From the NCBI GenBank assembly GCA_016871275.1, contig VFZG01000008.1:62001-126000 (forward strand): a stretch of 64,000 nucleotides of DNA, written 5' to 3'. Shown here in pieces: positions 56,301 through 64,000 of this stretch (its first letter is position 1; each line of letters begins with the position of its first letter). A program made the position numbers and the translations under genes. Source of the stretch: Acidimicrobiia bacterium (GTDB taxonomy: Bacteria > Acidobacteriota > Vicinamibacteria > Vicinamibacterales > UBA2999). Below the pieces are notes generated by a model, which did not search any database, was not told the origin of the DNA, and worked only from the letters and a program-made list of their open reading frames with translations.

Positions 56301-56509
56301 TGCGGCAGCTGCCGCACGCCGGAATAGGCGGTGACGCGCCCGCCGCGCGTCGCGCCGACGCTGCGCCACTTCAGGTCCTTGTAGGCGTTGGTCGGAACGA
56401 TCTGGTTGGCGTCGGGCTGGGCGGACAACGGGGTCTGGGAGCCGGGGACTGCCAGGAGCGCGATGACGACCGCGGCCGCGGCCGAACGGAACGACAGTGA
56501 CACATTCAT
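53330..56509 (-). CDS. Large secreted Asp-box (BNR/VPS10-like) beta-propeller protein
   Basis: A 1059-residue exported protein. A signal peptide (residues 1-30, AAAAVVIALLAVPGSQTPLSA) precedes repeated Asp-box blades of the form S-x-D-x-G-x-x-W: KTDDAGITWAPV, KSTDAGNKWEF, KTTDAGRTWKK, KSTDGGETWKK, RSNDAGESWTL, HVSRDNGKTWKN and so on. They make one or two propellers over residues 45-770. The last 230 residues are helical (KLQQSIEQAMQKAGLK, LNNINRMTTQADQRVG). Such proteins are often annotated as glycosyl hydrolase or sortilin-like; neither activity is shown. Common in Acidobacteriota. Confidence 0.85.
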   Translation of the reverse strand: MNVSLSFRSAAAAVVIALLAVPGSQTPLSAQPDANQIVPTNAYKDLKWRSVGATRGGRVTAYSGVRQLPHTFYFGGVGGGVWKTDDAGITWAPVSDGQITSTGSIGSIDVAPSNPNHVWVGTGSAAIRSNVIIGRGVYKSTDAGNKWEFMGLKDSGQIGGIKVHPYNTNTVWLAALGSPFGPNDERGIFKTTDAGRTWKKTLFVNNETGGRDIEVDWQNPDILYAAMYRGFRKGWDIISGGPASEGGIYKSTDGGETWKKITAGLPDKLIGKIDIDIARSNPKVLYAMVEAPGNEGGLFRSNDAGESWTLVNSSQRLRARPFYFHYVTVNPLNDNEVWVNELGLHKSIDGGKTFTTVDTPHGDNHGMWFNPDNPNLILQVNDGGANVSLNGGRSWSSILNQPTAEYYMVAVDEQYPYRLYMPQQDNSTLIIPSIPPVSWGFEHPAQSWQQASGCETGQIWPKKNGKVVWGACKGEVGRYNTETGQEKHYWVYPQNRYGHDPDEIKFRFPRQTVVYVSPHDERVIYQASHVMHRSMDEGISWDIISPDLTAKEPQYQIVSGNPITRDVTGEEVYSTIYAMTESRLERGVIWTGANDGPVHVSRDNGKTWKNVTPKDWVGARIQTVEDSPHMKGRAYLAGYRFLREHDFKPYIYRTDNYGETWTLLTDGTNGIPADHATRVIREDPRQAGLLYAGGEFGFFVSFNGGRNWQSLQQNLPNTPITDIRVHRNDLVVSTMGRSAWIMDNITPLQELARLASAPPAAGASFGFANEEEQSKLPAVALFQPRDTIRYRSSTAPFSNVDPEYPFQGAQFDFYFATAPGADTKLEVLDAGGAVLRTFNVAAPKSAGSAGQEMRGPFFRGPQGSASIRAEAGMQRITWDLRYPGPWTVQNPNGGQGGPMVPPGKYTVRLTSGSGTIAKTFALIADPRVAADGVSDAAITEQVKFQLQVRDAISDARKLQQSIEQAMQKAGLKPGLAPALPGDSPSNTKYSNELQRLYARVVDTPGIYTQPMLISQLNNINRMTTQADQRVGRDAHDRYADLLKEMQAIEAQLKKLSGSN

Positions 56510-56608
56510 GTGAGGAACCTCGGCGGCGACAGGTGTCGCCGTAGGTGCAAAGTATAACGTTCGCGCGTGTCAGCGATTGTCAGCACCAGCCGCGTGCGCC
56601 CGGCCGCG

Positions 56609-57226
56609 CTACCGGCTGGCCGTCTCCCACGTGGATGTGAATCCGTTGGTGCCCTTGTGATTCCATGAATGCGTGGCGCTGGTATGCGTGTGCGACACCG
56701 ATCGGAACTGCGTGTAGTTCTGGAACACCGGGCTGGGCAGGTTGGACACCGTCACGGCCTTGCCGTTGAACCCACGGATCACCTCCATCTCCACCGACGA
56801 ATCCGGTCCCGCAAACCGCACCCGCGACTCGGTGGCGTCCATCGTGATCGGCGCCTTGGTGAACGACAACATGCCCTTGTGAAACCCGGCGAACGCCAGC
56901 GGCAGCAACGCTTCGACGGCCCGCATCTGCCGGTCGTTGACCTGGTCGCTCACGTAGATCTTCGACCAGTTGCGCATGTTGAACGTGACCAGCAGTTGCA
57001 CGCCGGCCAGGTCGACGCCGTCATACGAGCCGGATTCAATCGAGATGAAGCGGTTGCCCTCGCAGGGCATGCGCGACGGCTCACCGCCGAAATTGCATGG
57101 GCACGACACGGTGCAGCTGCAGCTTTCGGCGACGGTGGCGCTCAGCTTCCACGCCGGCTGCCGTGCCGCCGACGGGACCTCGAGGAACAGGGCGAGTGTG
57201 ACGAGCAGGCAGAGGGTGATTCGCAT
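56609..57226 (-). CDS. Secreted DUF1326 protein
   Basis: A 205-residue exported protein. After the signal peptide (ITLCLLVTLALFLEVPSA) the mature part opens with VAESCSCTVSCPCNFGG, the C-x-C-x3-C-x-C signature of DUF1326, followed by GNRFISIESGSYDGVDLAGVQ. DUF1326 members are thought to bind metal or a cofactor through these cysteines; no reaction is assigned. I chose ATG 57226 over GTG 57232. Confidence 0.8.
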   Translation of the reverse strand: MRITLCLLVTLALFLEVPSAARQPAWKLSATVAESCSCTVSCPCNFGGEPSRMPCEGNRFISIESGSYDGVDLAGVQLLVTFNMRNWSKIYVSDQVNDRQMRAVEALLPLAFAGFHKGMLSFTKAPITMDATESRVRFAGPDSSVEMEVIRGFNGKAVTVSNLPSPVFQNYTQFRSVSHTHTSATHSWNHKGTNGFTSTWETASR

Positions 57227-57248
57227 CGCCACAGCCTATCCGATCACG

Positions 57249-58250
57249 CTATTTCCGGACGTGCCTCTCGAGCATCTGGCGCCGGACGACGGCCCCGTAG
57301 ACATTGCCGTGCGCATCGACGCCCACACCCTCGGCGCCGGAGTGATCGGGTGTGGTGGACTCCATGTCTTCGATGAAGGCGGTGACCGAGCCGTCCCGGG
57401 CGCTGCCGATGCGGATGCCTTTCTTGATGCCGGGCAGCTCCTTCGCGCCGGTATCGGGGCCAGACTCCGAGTCGGCGACATAGATCGTGTCGTCCGCGGT
57501 GATGAAGATCCCGCTCGGCCGGCCGAACTGGCGCCACTCGTCGAGCACGTTGCCGTCCTGGTCGAAGATCAGGATCCGGTTGTTCTCGCGGTCGCCGACG
57601 AACAGACGGCCCCGTGCATCCATCGCAATGGTGTGAGGTTCGCTCATCTGCCCGCGTCCCGAGCCTTTCTGGCCCCACGCCTTGACGTACTTGCCCTCGC
57701 GCGTGAATCGCACCACGCGGTTGTTCTTGCCGTTGCGGTGGCTGTCGGTCACGAAGATGTCGCCGCCTGGTGCAATCACCACGTCGGTGGGCTGGTCGAA
57801 CAGCGTGTCGCTCGATCCGCTGACGCCTTTCTGTCCGAGTGTCATCAGCACCTTGCCGGTGGCATCGAACCCGATCGCCTGGTGGCCGATGGTCCCGTCG
57901 CCGCGCGCATCGGTGACCCACAAATGGCCCTGGCGATCGACCGTTGCGCCGTGCGGGAAGATGAACATCCCGGCGCCCCAGCTTGCGAGCAGCCTGCCGG
58001 ACGCGTCGAATTTCAGGATCGGGTCTTCCTTGCGATTCGCACACGAGTTCGCAAAGCAACGGTGAATCACGTAGATCGAGCCGTCGGGCGCGGGTTCGAC
58101 CGCTGTGACGGCGGCCCACTTCACGCCCGGCGGAAGCTGTCCCCAATCGCGCGTGGTGCGATACGGCTGCGGTAGATCGTTCCGCGGCGGATTCGCGCCC
58201 GGCTGCAAGGCGGCGGTCAAGACCAGGACGACGAGTGTGGTCAATCGCAT
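57249..58250 (-). CDS. Secreted NHL-repeat beta-propeller protein
   Basis: A 333-residue exported propeller. After a signal peptide (LVVLVLTAALQPGA) come NHL repeats: DPILKFDASGRLLASWGAG, FPHGATVDRQGHLWVTD, QPTDVVIAPGGDIFVTD, EPHTIAMDARGRLFVGDREN, RPSGIFITADDTIYVADSE. The order resembles the lyase domain of peptidylglycine alpha-amidating enzymes, but bacterial proteins with this label are untested. Divergent from the acyl-CoA synthetase gene with 54 bases between. Confidence 0.84.
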   Translation of the reverse strand: MRLTTLVVLVLTAALQPGANPPRNDLPQPYRTTRDWGQLPPGVKWAAVTAVEPAPDGSIYVIHRCFANSCANRKEDPILKFDASGRLLASWGAGMFIFPHGATVDRQGHLWVTDARGDGTIGHQAIGFDATGKVLMTLGQKGVSGSSDTLFDQPTDVVIAPGGDIFVTDSHRNGKNNRVVRFTREGKYVKAWGQKGSGRGQMSEPHTIAMDARGRLFVGDRENNRILIFDQDGNVLDEWRQFGRPSGIFITADDTIYVADSESGPDTGAKELPGIKKGIRIGSARDGSVTAFIEDMESTTPDHSGAEGVGVDAHGNVYGAVVRRQMLERHVRK

Positions 58251-58304
58251 GTCAGCACCTTTAGTGATTGACGATTCCGATGGGGTGGGACAAATTGTAG
58301 CGCC

Positions 58305-59828
58305 ATGACTTCCGTGAATGCTTCACCCACGACACTGCTCGGGCTGACCGATGCGGTGCCGGCGGGAAATACCGCCATCATCGTTCCCGAACAAAACCTC
58401 AAGATCACCTACGGCGCGCTCCGCGACAACGTCACCGCGCTGGCCGAACAACTGGCCGCGACCGGCGTGCAGCGCGGCGACCGCATCGGCATGGCGATGC
58501 CCAACGGCCTGGCCTGCGTGGTGTCGTTCCTCGCTTCGTCGATGGCCGGGACCTCCGCGCCGCTCAATCCTGGCTACAAGGACGAAGAGTTCCAGTTCTA
58601 TCTCGACGACACCAACGCGAAAGTCATGCTCCTGCCCCCGGACGGTCTCGACGACGCTCGGGCTGCGGCCAGGGCCAAGGGCACGCGCATGCTGATCGCG
58701 GACACCGATGCCAGCGGCGTGGTCTCGCTCAGAGAGGTCAAGGAGCGGCAAGCCATCCCGCCGCCATCGGTAGACGATGTGGCCTTGATTCTGCACACCA
58801 GCGGCAGCACCGGCCGGCCGAAGCGCGTGCCGCTCAGCCACAAGAACCTCACCATTTCCGCTCGCAACGTGGCGCGCGGCTACGAGCTGAGCGCCAGTGA
58901 CGTGTCGCTGTGCGTGATGCCGCTGTTCCACGTGCACGGACTGGTGGCGTCGACACTGGCGACGCTGGCCACGGGCGGCACGGTGGTGGTGCCCGCCAAG
59001 TTCAACCCGATGAACTTCTGGCAGACCGCCGAAGCCTACGGCGCCACGTGGTATTCCGCGGTGCCGACGATTCACCAGTTGCTGCTGGCACGCGTCAAGA
59101 AGGATGCGCCGCGGCCGGCCGGCGCCGCCAAACTCCGCTTCATCCGCTCCTGCAGCGCGTCGTTGCCGCCCCAGGTGCTGCACGATCTCGAAGCGTCGTT
59201 CGGCGCGCCGGTCCTTGAGGCCTATGGCATGACCGAAGCCGCGCACCAGATGGCGTCGAACCCGCTGCCGAAGCACGGACCGCACCTGCCTGGCTCCGTC
59301 GGACCCGGCACCGACGTGCAGATCACCATCGCCGACGACCGGGGCAATCACCTCGAGCCGCACGAACGCGGCGAGGTATGCATCAAGGGGCCGAATGTCA
59401 TCACCGGCTACGAGAACAATCCCGACGCGAACACGACGTCGTTCTTCGACGGATGGTTCCGCACTGGCGACCAGGGTTTCCTCGACGAGAACGGCTACCT
59501 GACACTGGTCGGCCGCCTCAAGGAGCTGATCAACCGCGGCGGCGAAAAGATCTCGCCGCGCGAGATCGACGACGTGCTGATGACGCACCCGGCCGTGAAC
59601 GAAGCTGTGTGCTTCGGCGTGCCGCACAAGATGTGGGGCGAGGAGGTCGAGGCCGCGGTCACGCTGAAAGAGGCCGTGGACGAAGAGGCGCTGCTGGCGT
59701 TCTGCAAGGAGAAGCTGTCGGACTTCAAGCGGCCGAAGCAGATTCACATCACCGAGGCGATTCCACGCACCGCCACCGGTAAAATCCAGCGACGCGTGGT
59801 CGCGCAGGCGTTCGCACCGAAGGCGTAG
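58305..59828 (+). CDS. AMP-forming acyl-CoA synthetase (oxalyl-CoA synthetase-like)
   Basis: A 507-residue ANL-family ligase that activates a carboxylic acid with ATP and CoA. The P-loop is LHTSGSTGRPKR near 165, YGMTEA near 306, GWFRTGDQGF near 388 and the catalytic Lys in RTATGKIQRR near 487. Short length and overall pattern resemble the AAE3/Pcs60 group, which includes oxalate-CoA ligase. This is suggestive because an OFA-family transporter lies in the same operon; however, no oxalyl-CoA decarboxylase is in the window. ATG 58305; the next gene starts at the following base. Confidence 0.87.
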   Translation: MTSVNASPTTLLGLTDAVPAGNTAIIVPEQNLKITYGALRDNVTALAEQLAATGVQRGDRIGMAMPNGLACVVSFLASSMAGTSAPLNPGYKDEEFQFYLDDTNAKVMLLPPDGLDDARAAARAKGTRMLIADTDASGVVSLREVKERQAIPPPSVDDVALILHTSGSTGRPKRVPLSHKNLTISARNVARGYELSASDVSLCVMPLFHVHGLVASTLATLATGGTVVVPAKFNPMNFWQTAEAYGATWYSAVPTIHQLLLARVKKDAPRPAGAAKLRFIRSCSASLPPQVLHDLEASFGAPVLEAYGMTEAAHQMASNPLPKHGPHLPGSVGPGTDVQITIADDRGNHLEPHERGEVCIKGPNVITGYENNPDANTTSFFDGWFRTGDQGFLDENGYLTLVGRLKELINRGGEKISPREIDDVLMTHPAVNEAVCFGVPHKMWGEEVEAAVTLKEAVDEEALLAFCKEKLSDFKRPKQIHITEAIPRTATGKIQRRVVAQAFAPKA

Positions 59829-60839
59829 ATGAAGATTGTCATTGCCGGCGCCGGGGCGATCGGCGGATACATTGGCGCCCGCCTGGCGAAGAACGGCGCC
59901 GACGTGGTGCTGTTCGCGCGCGGCCCGCACCTCGCGGCCATGCAGCAGCGCGGCCTGCGCGTCATCAGCGCCGAAGACGGCGACTTCGAAGTCAGGTTCG
60001 ACGCGGCGAAGCCGGGCGGTGGTGGGCCGCAGGTGACCGGCGACTTGGCCTCGATCGGCACGTGCGACGTCGTGTTCCTCGGCGTGAAGGCCCACGCGCT
60101 CACTGGCCTGGCTGCCTCTCTCAAACCGCTGTTCGGTCCCGACACGGTGGTCGTCAGCACCCAGAACGGCGTGCCCTGGTGGTACTTCCAGAACTATCCG
60201 GGCGAGCTGAACAACCTGCGCCTCGAGCGGGTCGACCCGGGCGGGACGATTGCCAGCGCAATCGAACCGCAGCGCGTGCTCGGATCGCTGGCCTATTTCG
60301 CCACCGACATCGTGGATCCCGGCGTGATTCGCCATATCGAGGGCAACCGGCTGAGTTTTGGCGAGCCGGATGGCTCGAAGTCCGAGCGCGCCAAGAAGAT
60401 TGCCGAAACGCTGATTGCGGCAGGCTTCCGGTGCCCGGTGACGACGCGCTTCCGCCATGAGATTTGGGTGAAGCTGCTCGGCAACGTGGCGTTCAATCCC
60501 ATCAGCGCGCTCACCGGCGGGACGCTCGAAGAGCTGGTTCGCGACGCCGGCACCTGCCGGGTCGTGCGCGACATCATGGTCGAGACCGAAGCGGTGGCCG
60601 CGCGGTTGAGCATCGAGCTGCCGATCTCCATCGAGCAGCGCATTGCCGGCGCCGAGAAAGTTGGTGCGCACAAGACGTCGATGCTGCAGGATCTCGAAGC
60701 CGGCCGGCCGATGGAGATCGAAGCGGTGGTCGGCGCGGTCGTGGAACTGGGCGAGCGACTCGGCGTCCCGATGCCGGCGACCCGAACCGTCTACGCGTGC
60801 GTGAAGCTGCTTGACGACAAGCAAAGGAGATCCGCGTGA
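59829..60839 (+). CDS. Ketopantoate reductase-like (second paralogue)
   Basis: A 336-residue PanE/ApbA-family reductase: MKIVIAGAGAIGGYIGARLA (nucleotide fold), VVFLGVKAHALTGLA and VVSTQNGVPWWYF (family Lys and Asn), and KLLGNVAFNPISALTGGT plus MLQDLEAGRPMEIEAVVGAVVE in the C-terminal part. It differs from the 44092 paralogue in its internal GNVAFNPIS block, which is closer to 2-dehydropantoate 2-reductases. Within this operon a reduction of a 2-keto acid is plausible. The next gene overlaps it by four bases. Confidence 0.88.
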   Translation: MKIVIAGAGAIGGYIGARLAKNGADVVLFARGPHLAAMQQRGLRVISAEDGDFEVRFDAAKPGGGGPQVTGDLASIGTCDVVFLGVKAHALTGLAASLKPLFGPDTVVVSTQNGVPWWYFQNYPGELNNLRLERVDPGGTIASAIEPQRVLGSLAYFATDIVDPGVIRHIEGNRLSFGEPDGSKSERAKKIAETLIAAGFRCPVTTRFRHEIWVKLLGNVAFNPISALTGGTLEELVRDAGTCRVVRDIMVETEAVAARLSIELPISIEQRIAGAEKVGAHKTSMLQDLEAGRPMEIEAVVGAVVELGERLGVPMPATRTVYACVKLLDDKQRRSA

Positions 60840-62074
60840 GCACCCGGTGGCTACAACTGGTGTACGGCGTCGCCTGCATGGTCGCCGCCTCGAACATCCA
60901 GTACTCGTGGACGCAATTCGTGCCCGAGATTCAGAAGGCGCACGGCTGGGAGCGTGCCGCCATCCAGACGGCATTCAGCATCTTCGTCGTGGTCCAGACC
61001 TGGTCCACGCCGTTTGTGGGCCACTTCATTGACCGCTACGGTCCGCGCCTGCTGGTGCTGCTCGGTGGTGTGCTCACCGGGTTGGCGTGGGTGATTAACT
61101 CCTACGCTACGTCGCTGCCAGGTTTCTATGTGGGGTCGGTGGTCGGCGGCCTTGGTGTCGGCGCGGTCTACGCCACCTGCATCAACAACTCCATCAAGTG
61201 GTTCCCGGACAAGCGCGGGCTGGCCGTCGGCCTGACCGCGGCCGGTTACGGTTCCGGCACGATCCTGACGGTCATTCCGATCGCCAACATGATTGCGAGC
61301 GCCGGCTATCAGGCCGCCTTCTTCACCTTCGGCTTGATTCAGGGCGTGGTGATCGTGACCTTCGCCTCGTTGCTGCGTGGTCCCGCGCCCGGCGCCATCA
61401 ACTTCTCGGCGAAAGTGGCGCAGTCGCGGCGCGACTACACGCTGGGCGAGGCGCTGCGGACGCCGGTGTTCTGGGTGATGCTGGCGATGTTTACCGGCAC
61501 GGTCACCGGCGGCCTGATGGCGGTGGCGCAACTGAGCGTGATTGCCGAAGACCTCGGCGTCAGGAACTACCAGATCAATTTCTACTTCTTCACGATGGCG
61601 GCGCTGCCGTTCGCGCTGATGATGAACACCATCGTCAATGGCATTTCCCGGCCGACGTTTGGATGGCTGTCGGACCACATCGGCCGCGAGCGCGTGATGT
61701 TCATCGCGTTCACGCTGGAGGCGCTCGGCATCCTCGCGCTCGGCTGGTACGGACACAATCCGTGGGCGTTCGTCGTGCTGTCCGGCATCGTGTTCTTCGC
61801 CTGGGGCGAGGTGTATAGCCTGTTCAGTGCCACTGCCGGCGACACCTTCGGGACCAAGCACATCGGTACGATCTATGGTTTGCTCTACTGCGCCAAGGGC
61901 ATCGCGGCGCTGCTGGTGCCGTTCGGCAACCTGCTGATGGAGGCGACCGGCACCTGGTCCAGCGTGCTGTACTCGATGGCGGCGCTCGACATCACCGCCG
62001 CGCTCGCGGCCATCTTCCTGCTGATGCCGATGCGGCGTCGCATGGCGGAAGCCGATTCGAGAGCCGCGGCGTGA
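60836..62074 (+). CDS. OFA-family MFS antiporter (oxalate/formate type)
   Basis: A 412-residue 12-helix transporter of the oxalate:formate antiporter family. The first helix region STRWLQLVYGVACMVAASNI and QYSWTQFVPEIQKAHGW are family-specific. GHFIDRYGPRLLVLLGG is the loop 2-3 motif, and KWFPDKRGLAVGLTAAGYGSG follows helix 4, as in OxlT-like proteins. It probably exchanges small mono- or dicarboxylates. The start is GTG 60836, overlapping the upstream gene by four bases, and the hydratase gene overlaps its end by four. Confidence 0.9.
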   Translation: MSTRWLQLVYGVACMVAASNIQYSWTQFVPEIQKAHGWERAAIQTAFSIFVVVQTWSTPFVGHFIDRYGPRLLVLLGGVLTGLAWVINSYATSLPGFYVGSVVGGLGVGAVYATCINNSIKWFPDKRGLAVGLTAAGYGSGTILTVIPIANMIASAGYQAAFFTFGLIQGVVIVTFASLLRGPAPGAINFSAKVAQSRRDYTLGEALRTPVFWVMLAMFTGTVTGGLMAVAQLSVIAEDLGVRNYQINFYFFTMAALPFALMMNTIVNGISRPTFGWLSDHIGRERVMFIAFTLEALGILALGWYGHNPWAFVVLSGIVFFAWGEVYSLFSATAGDTFGTKHIGTIYGLLYCAKGIAALLVPFGNLLMEATGTWSSVLYSMAALDITAALAAIFLLMPMRRRMAEADSRAAA

Positions 62075-62880
62075 TCGAACCCAGCGCGCTCGCGCGAGAG
62101 ATTGCCGACGCCTACGCGCGCCGGCTGCTCATCACCACGCCATCGTCTCGTGAGGGCGGGCTCGATCTCGTGACCGCCTATGCCATCGAGCGTGAGCTCG
62201 TACGTCTCCGCCAGGGCGAAGGGCACCGCACGGTGGGACTCAAGGTCGGGTTTGCCAACCGGGCGATGTGGCGCGTCCTCAAGCTCGACACGCTGGTCTG
62301 GGCGCACATGTACGACAACACTGTGCATCACGCGCCGTCGAATGAACTCGAAATCCCGGTCGGCGCGATGGTGGCGCCCAGGATCGAGCCCGAGATCGTC
62401 TTTCGCCTCAAGCGGCCGTTGGAGGGCGCCACCGACGCCGATGCCGTGCTGGCGTGTGTCGAATCAATCTCGCTGGGATTCGAGATCATCGACTGTGTGT
62501 ATCCGGACTGGAAGTTCACGCCGGTCGACTTCGTGGCGGCCTACGGCCTGCATGCCGGGCTGATTGTTGGAGCACCGCTGGCCGTCGCCCCCGGTGACAT
62601 TCCGGCGCTGGTCGAACAGCTCGCGTCGTTCACCGTCACATTGCAGAAGAACAGCGCAACCGTGGCCACGGGCGCGGGGAAGAACTCGCTGAAGAATCCG
62701 GCGTTGTGCCTCGGTGAACTCGGTTCCGCGATCGTCAGGCAGGGTGCGGAGCCGATAGCCGCAGGGGAGTATGTCAGCTCGGGCACGCTGACCGAAGCGC
62801 AATCGATCGCGCCCGGTGACACGTGCACCGCCGTGGTTGAGGGCATCGGCTTGCCGCCGTTGACGGCCCGAATCGCTTAA
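62071..62880 (+). CDS. 2-keto-4-pentenoate hydratase-like enzyme
   Basis: A 269-residue member of the fumarylacetoacetase-fold hydratase/decarboxylase family (MhpD/HpaH-like). RTVGLKVGFANRAM, then PEIVFRLKRPLEG (metal-binding Glu in RIEPEIVF) and FEIIDCVYPDWKF (second acidic site) are typical. Related enzymes hydrate 2-hydroxy-dienoic acids from aromatic meta-cleavage. Here no ring-cleavage gene is present, so the substrate may be a simple unsaturated 2-keto acid. The start is GTG 62071. It is the last gene of the four-gene operon and is convergent with intI. Confidence 0.88.
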   Translation: MIEPSALAREIADAYARRLLITTPSSREGGLDLVTAYAIERELVRLRQGEGHRTVGLKVGFANRAMWRVLKLDTLVWAHMYDNTVHHAPSNELEIPVGAMVAPRIEPEIVFRLKRPLEGATDADAVLACVESISLGFEIIDCVYPDWKFTPVDFVAAYGLHAGLIVGAPLAVAPGDIPALVEQLASFTVTLQKNSATVATGAGKNSLKNPALCLGELGSAIVRQGAEPIAAGEYVSSGTLTEAQSIAPGDTCTAVVEGIGLPPLTARIA

Positions 62881-62969
62881 GGCGGTGTGCCTCCGTTCCG
62901 AGGTGCCTCTGTGCTGATTCACCCCGCCGACGCGGCCATCGTCTGTTTCGGGTTGCCAAGCAAGGCGGG

Positions 62970-63953
62970 TTACAACCGATCTGCCGGGCTCCTGACGCCG
63001 CGGCCACCGCGATTCAACACGTGCGTGTAGATCATGGTGGTGCTTACATCCGCATGGCCGAGCAGTTCCTGCACTGTCCGGATGTCGTAGCCGTCTTCCA
63101 GCAAGTGGGTCGCGAATGAATGGCGCAGCGTATGGCAACTGGCGCGCTTGGTGATGCCGCTGCGCCGCACCGCTGCTGAGAACGCGCGCTGGACGGCTGA
63201 TTCGTGGAGATGAAAGCGCGTCGGACGGCCCCATTGTGGATCTCGGCAGATGCGCCCGGCAGGAAAGACGAACTGCCATGGCCACGACGCGGCAGCATGG
63301 GGATCCTTGCGGTCGAACGCATCTGGCAGGACGACGTGACCGAATCCTGAGGCGAGATCCCGGCGATGGAGATCGCAGACGGTGTCGAGGTGTTTTCGCA
63401 GAAGGCCGGTCAGTGACCCGGGCATCATGGTCATGCGGTCTTTCCGACCCTTGCCTCGCCGCACGGTGATCTCCGCGCGTTCGAAATCGAGATCCTTGGC
63501 TCGCAGTGCCAGGCATTCGAGCAGGCGCATGCCGCTGCCATAGAGGAGTGACGCCACGAGGTGTGGGACACCGGAGAGCTCGCCGAGCACGGAGCGGACC
63601 TCGGTGCGAGTCAGCACGACCGGCAAGGAGGTGGACGGCCTGGGTTGTGGCAGTTCGAGGCGCTCGTGCAGTGGCTGGCGCAGAACGGCACGATAGAGGA
63701 AGAGCAGTGCGCACAACGCCTGATTCTGGGTCGACGCGCTGACCTGCCGGCGGTCGGCAAGATCGGCCAGGAAGGCGGTGACGTCCTGGCTACCGAGTTC
63801 GGAGGGGTGGCGTTTGCCGTGGTGGAGGATGAACCGGCGCGCCCAATGCGTGTAGGCATCTTCGGTTCGGCGGCTGAAATGCCGAAGCCTGCACGCCTGC
63901 CGGATCTGGTCGAGCAGTTTCGGTGAGTTGGGGGGCGACGAAGTGGCCGTCAT
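62970..63953 (-). CDS. intI: Integron integrase (tyrosine recombinase IntI)
   Basis: A 327-residue tyrosine recombinase. Catalytic residues are Arg143 ([12 protein letters not shown]), Lys171 region (GKGRKDR), His274 and Arg277 (CHTLRHSF), His300 and Tyr309 (STTMIYTH). The insertion specific to integron integrases is present at about 200-250: [34 protein letters not shown] and [13 protein letters not shown], which is absent from XerC/D. The C-terminal [14 protein letters not shown] is also typical. It would recombine attC sites of gene cassettes with attI. The gene points away from the window end, so attI and any cassettes lie to the right of 63953, mostly outside. Function is otherwise complete, with no frameshift. 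Confidence 0.93.
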   Translation of the reverse strand: MTATSSPPNSPKLLDQIRQACRLRHFSRRTEDAYTHWARRFILHHGKRHPSELGSQDVTAFLADLADRRQVSASTQNQALCALLFLYRAVLRQPLHERLELPQPRPSTSLPVVLTRTEVRSVLGELSGVPHLVASLLYGSGMRLLECLALRAKDLDFERAEITVRRGKGRKDRMTMMPGSLTGLLRKHLDTVCDLHRRDLASGFGHVVLPDAFDRKDPHAAASWPWQFVFPAGRICRDPQWGRPTRFHLHESAVQRAFSAAVRRSGITKRASCHTLRHSFATHLLEDGYDIRTVQELLGHADVSTTMIYTHVLNRGGRGVRSPADRL

Positions 63954-64000
63954 GCTGCGATCAGAGCGAAATCGGTGCCATCGGCGATCGGGCCGAAATC
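63954..64000. other. Start of the expected attI/Pc region beside intI
   Basis: The 47 bases between the intI start and the window end hold no gene. In integrons the attI site and cassette promoter lie here, upstream of intI. I see no R-Y-Y-Y-A-A-C/G-T-T-R-R-R-Y core within these 47 bases, so a site, if present, extends beyond the window. Confidence 0.3.

Noticed and set aside
58323-60974. An 883-codon antisense frame across the acyl-CoA synthetase and PanE-like genes
   Set aside because: Same artefact of GC-rich codon use; the plus-strand genes have complete catalytic motifs.
62881-62969. attC site at the 3' side of intI
   Set aside because: GTTACAAC is present near 62970 but there is no pair of core sites with an imperfect palindrome between them.

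Overview
The window is a gene-dense, roughly two-thirds GC bacterial chromosome segment. Several signs point to the Acidobacteriota, most likely the Vicinamibacteria (subdivision 6). These are the relic of an ADOP-type ABC permease (a family named for Acidobacteria), many secreted beta-propeller and PQQ-repeat proteins, a 1059-residue Asp-box repeat protein, and a PknB-type kinase relic. This assignment is inferred from gene content; there is no rRNA gene in the window to settle it.

Layout. 1-9 kb: a proline-rich lipoprotein, an orphan D12-class adenine methylase, B12-dependent ribonucleotide reductase nrdJ behind a tandem NrdR-box pair, a secreted CotH-type kinase divergent from a lipoprotein metallophosphoesterase, and recQ. 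9-18.6 kb: a hydrolase/DUF547/SDR operon, an amino acid permease, the mrfA-mrfB DNA repair pair, a decayed Ser/Thr kinase, and an AtoE-type transporter carrying an inserted palindromic repeat. 18.7-29.1 kb: a long minus-strand housekeeping block. In transcription order it runs tRNA-Leu(UAG), tig, clpP, clpX, lon, engB, rho, aguB, aguA, with rpmE downstream. 29.2-39.8 kb: a GumC relic, three consecutive secreted PQQ-like propellers, a lipoprotein, an SDR, an ADOP permease relic, a secreted amidohydrolase and a diheme cytochrome c. 39.8-45 kb: a plus-strand run with a DHDPS-like aldolase, an SDR with a non-standard active site, a lytic transglycosylase, small membrane and lipoproteins, ferritin, a cupin and a ketopantoate reductase-like enzyme. 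45-58 kb: HupE-like, PAP2-like and acetamidase-like genes, an MFS transporter, cystathionine beta-synthase, a polytopic membrane protein, a Uma2 relic with two hairpins, a cysteine dioxygenase-like cupin, the giant Asp-box protein, a DUF1326 protein and an NHL propeller. 58.3-62.9 kb: a tightly overlapped four-gene operon (acyl-CoA synthetase, PanE-like reductase, OFA-family antiporter, 2-keto-4-pentenoate hydratase-like). 63-64 kb: an integron integrase whose 5' end, where attI and a cassette array would lie, faces the window edge.

How the genes work together. The proteostasis block is the classical trigger factor/ClpP/ClpX/Lon set. AguA plus AguB converts agmatine to putrescine. MrfA (helicase) and MrfB (DEDD exonuclease) form a repair pair known from Bacillus. 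The last operon looks like a transport-and-activation module for an oxalate-like or other organic acid.

The most unusual pattern is a set of eleven short, degenerate tandem arrays with a 7- or 8-base period. Each sits against a stop or start codon. The units differ between loci but fall into a few related sequence families, and one array supplies the ribosome binding site of the next gene. At least four gene relics (kinase, GumC, ADOP permease, Uma2) and three REP-like palindromes show ongoing decay and small-element insertion.
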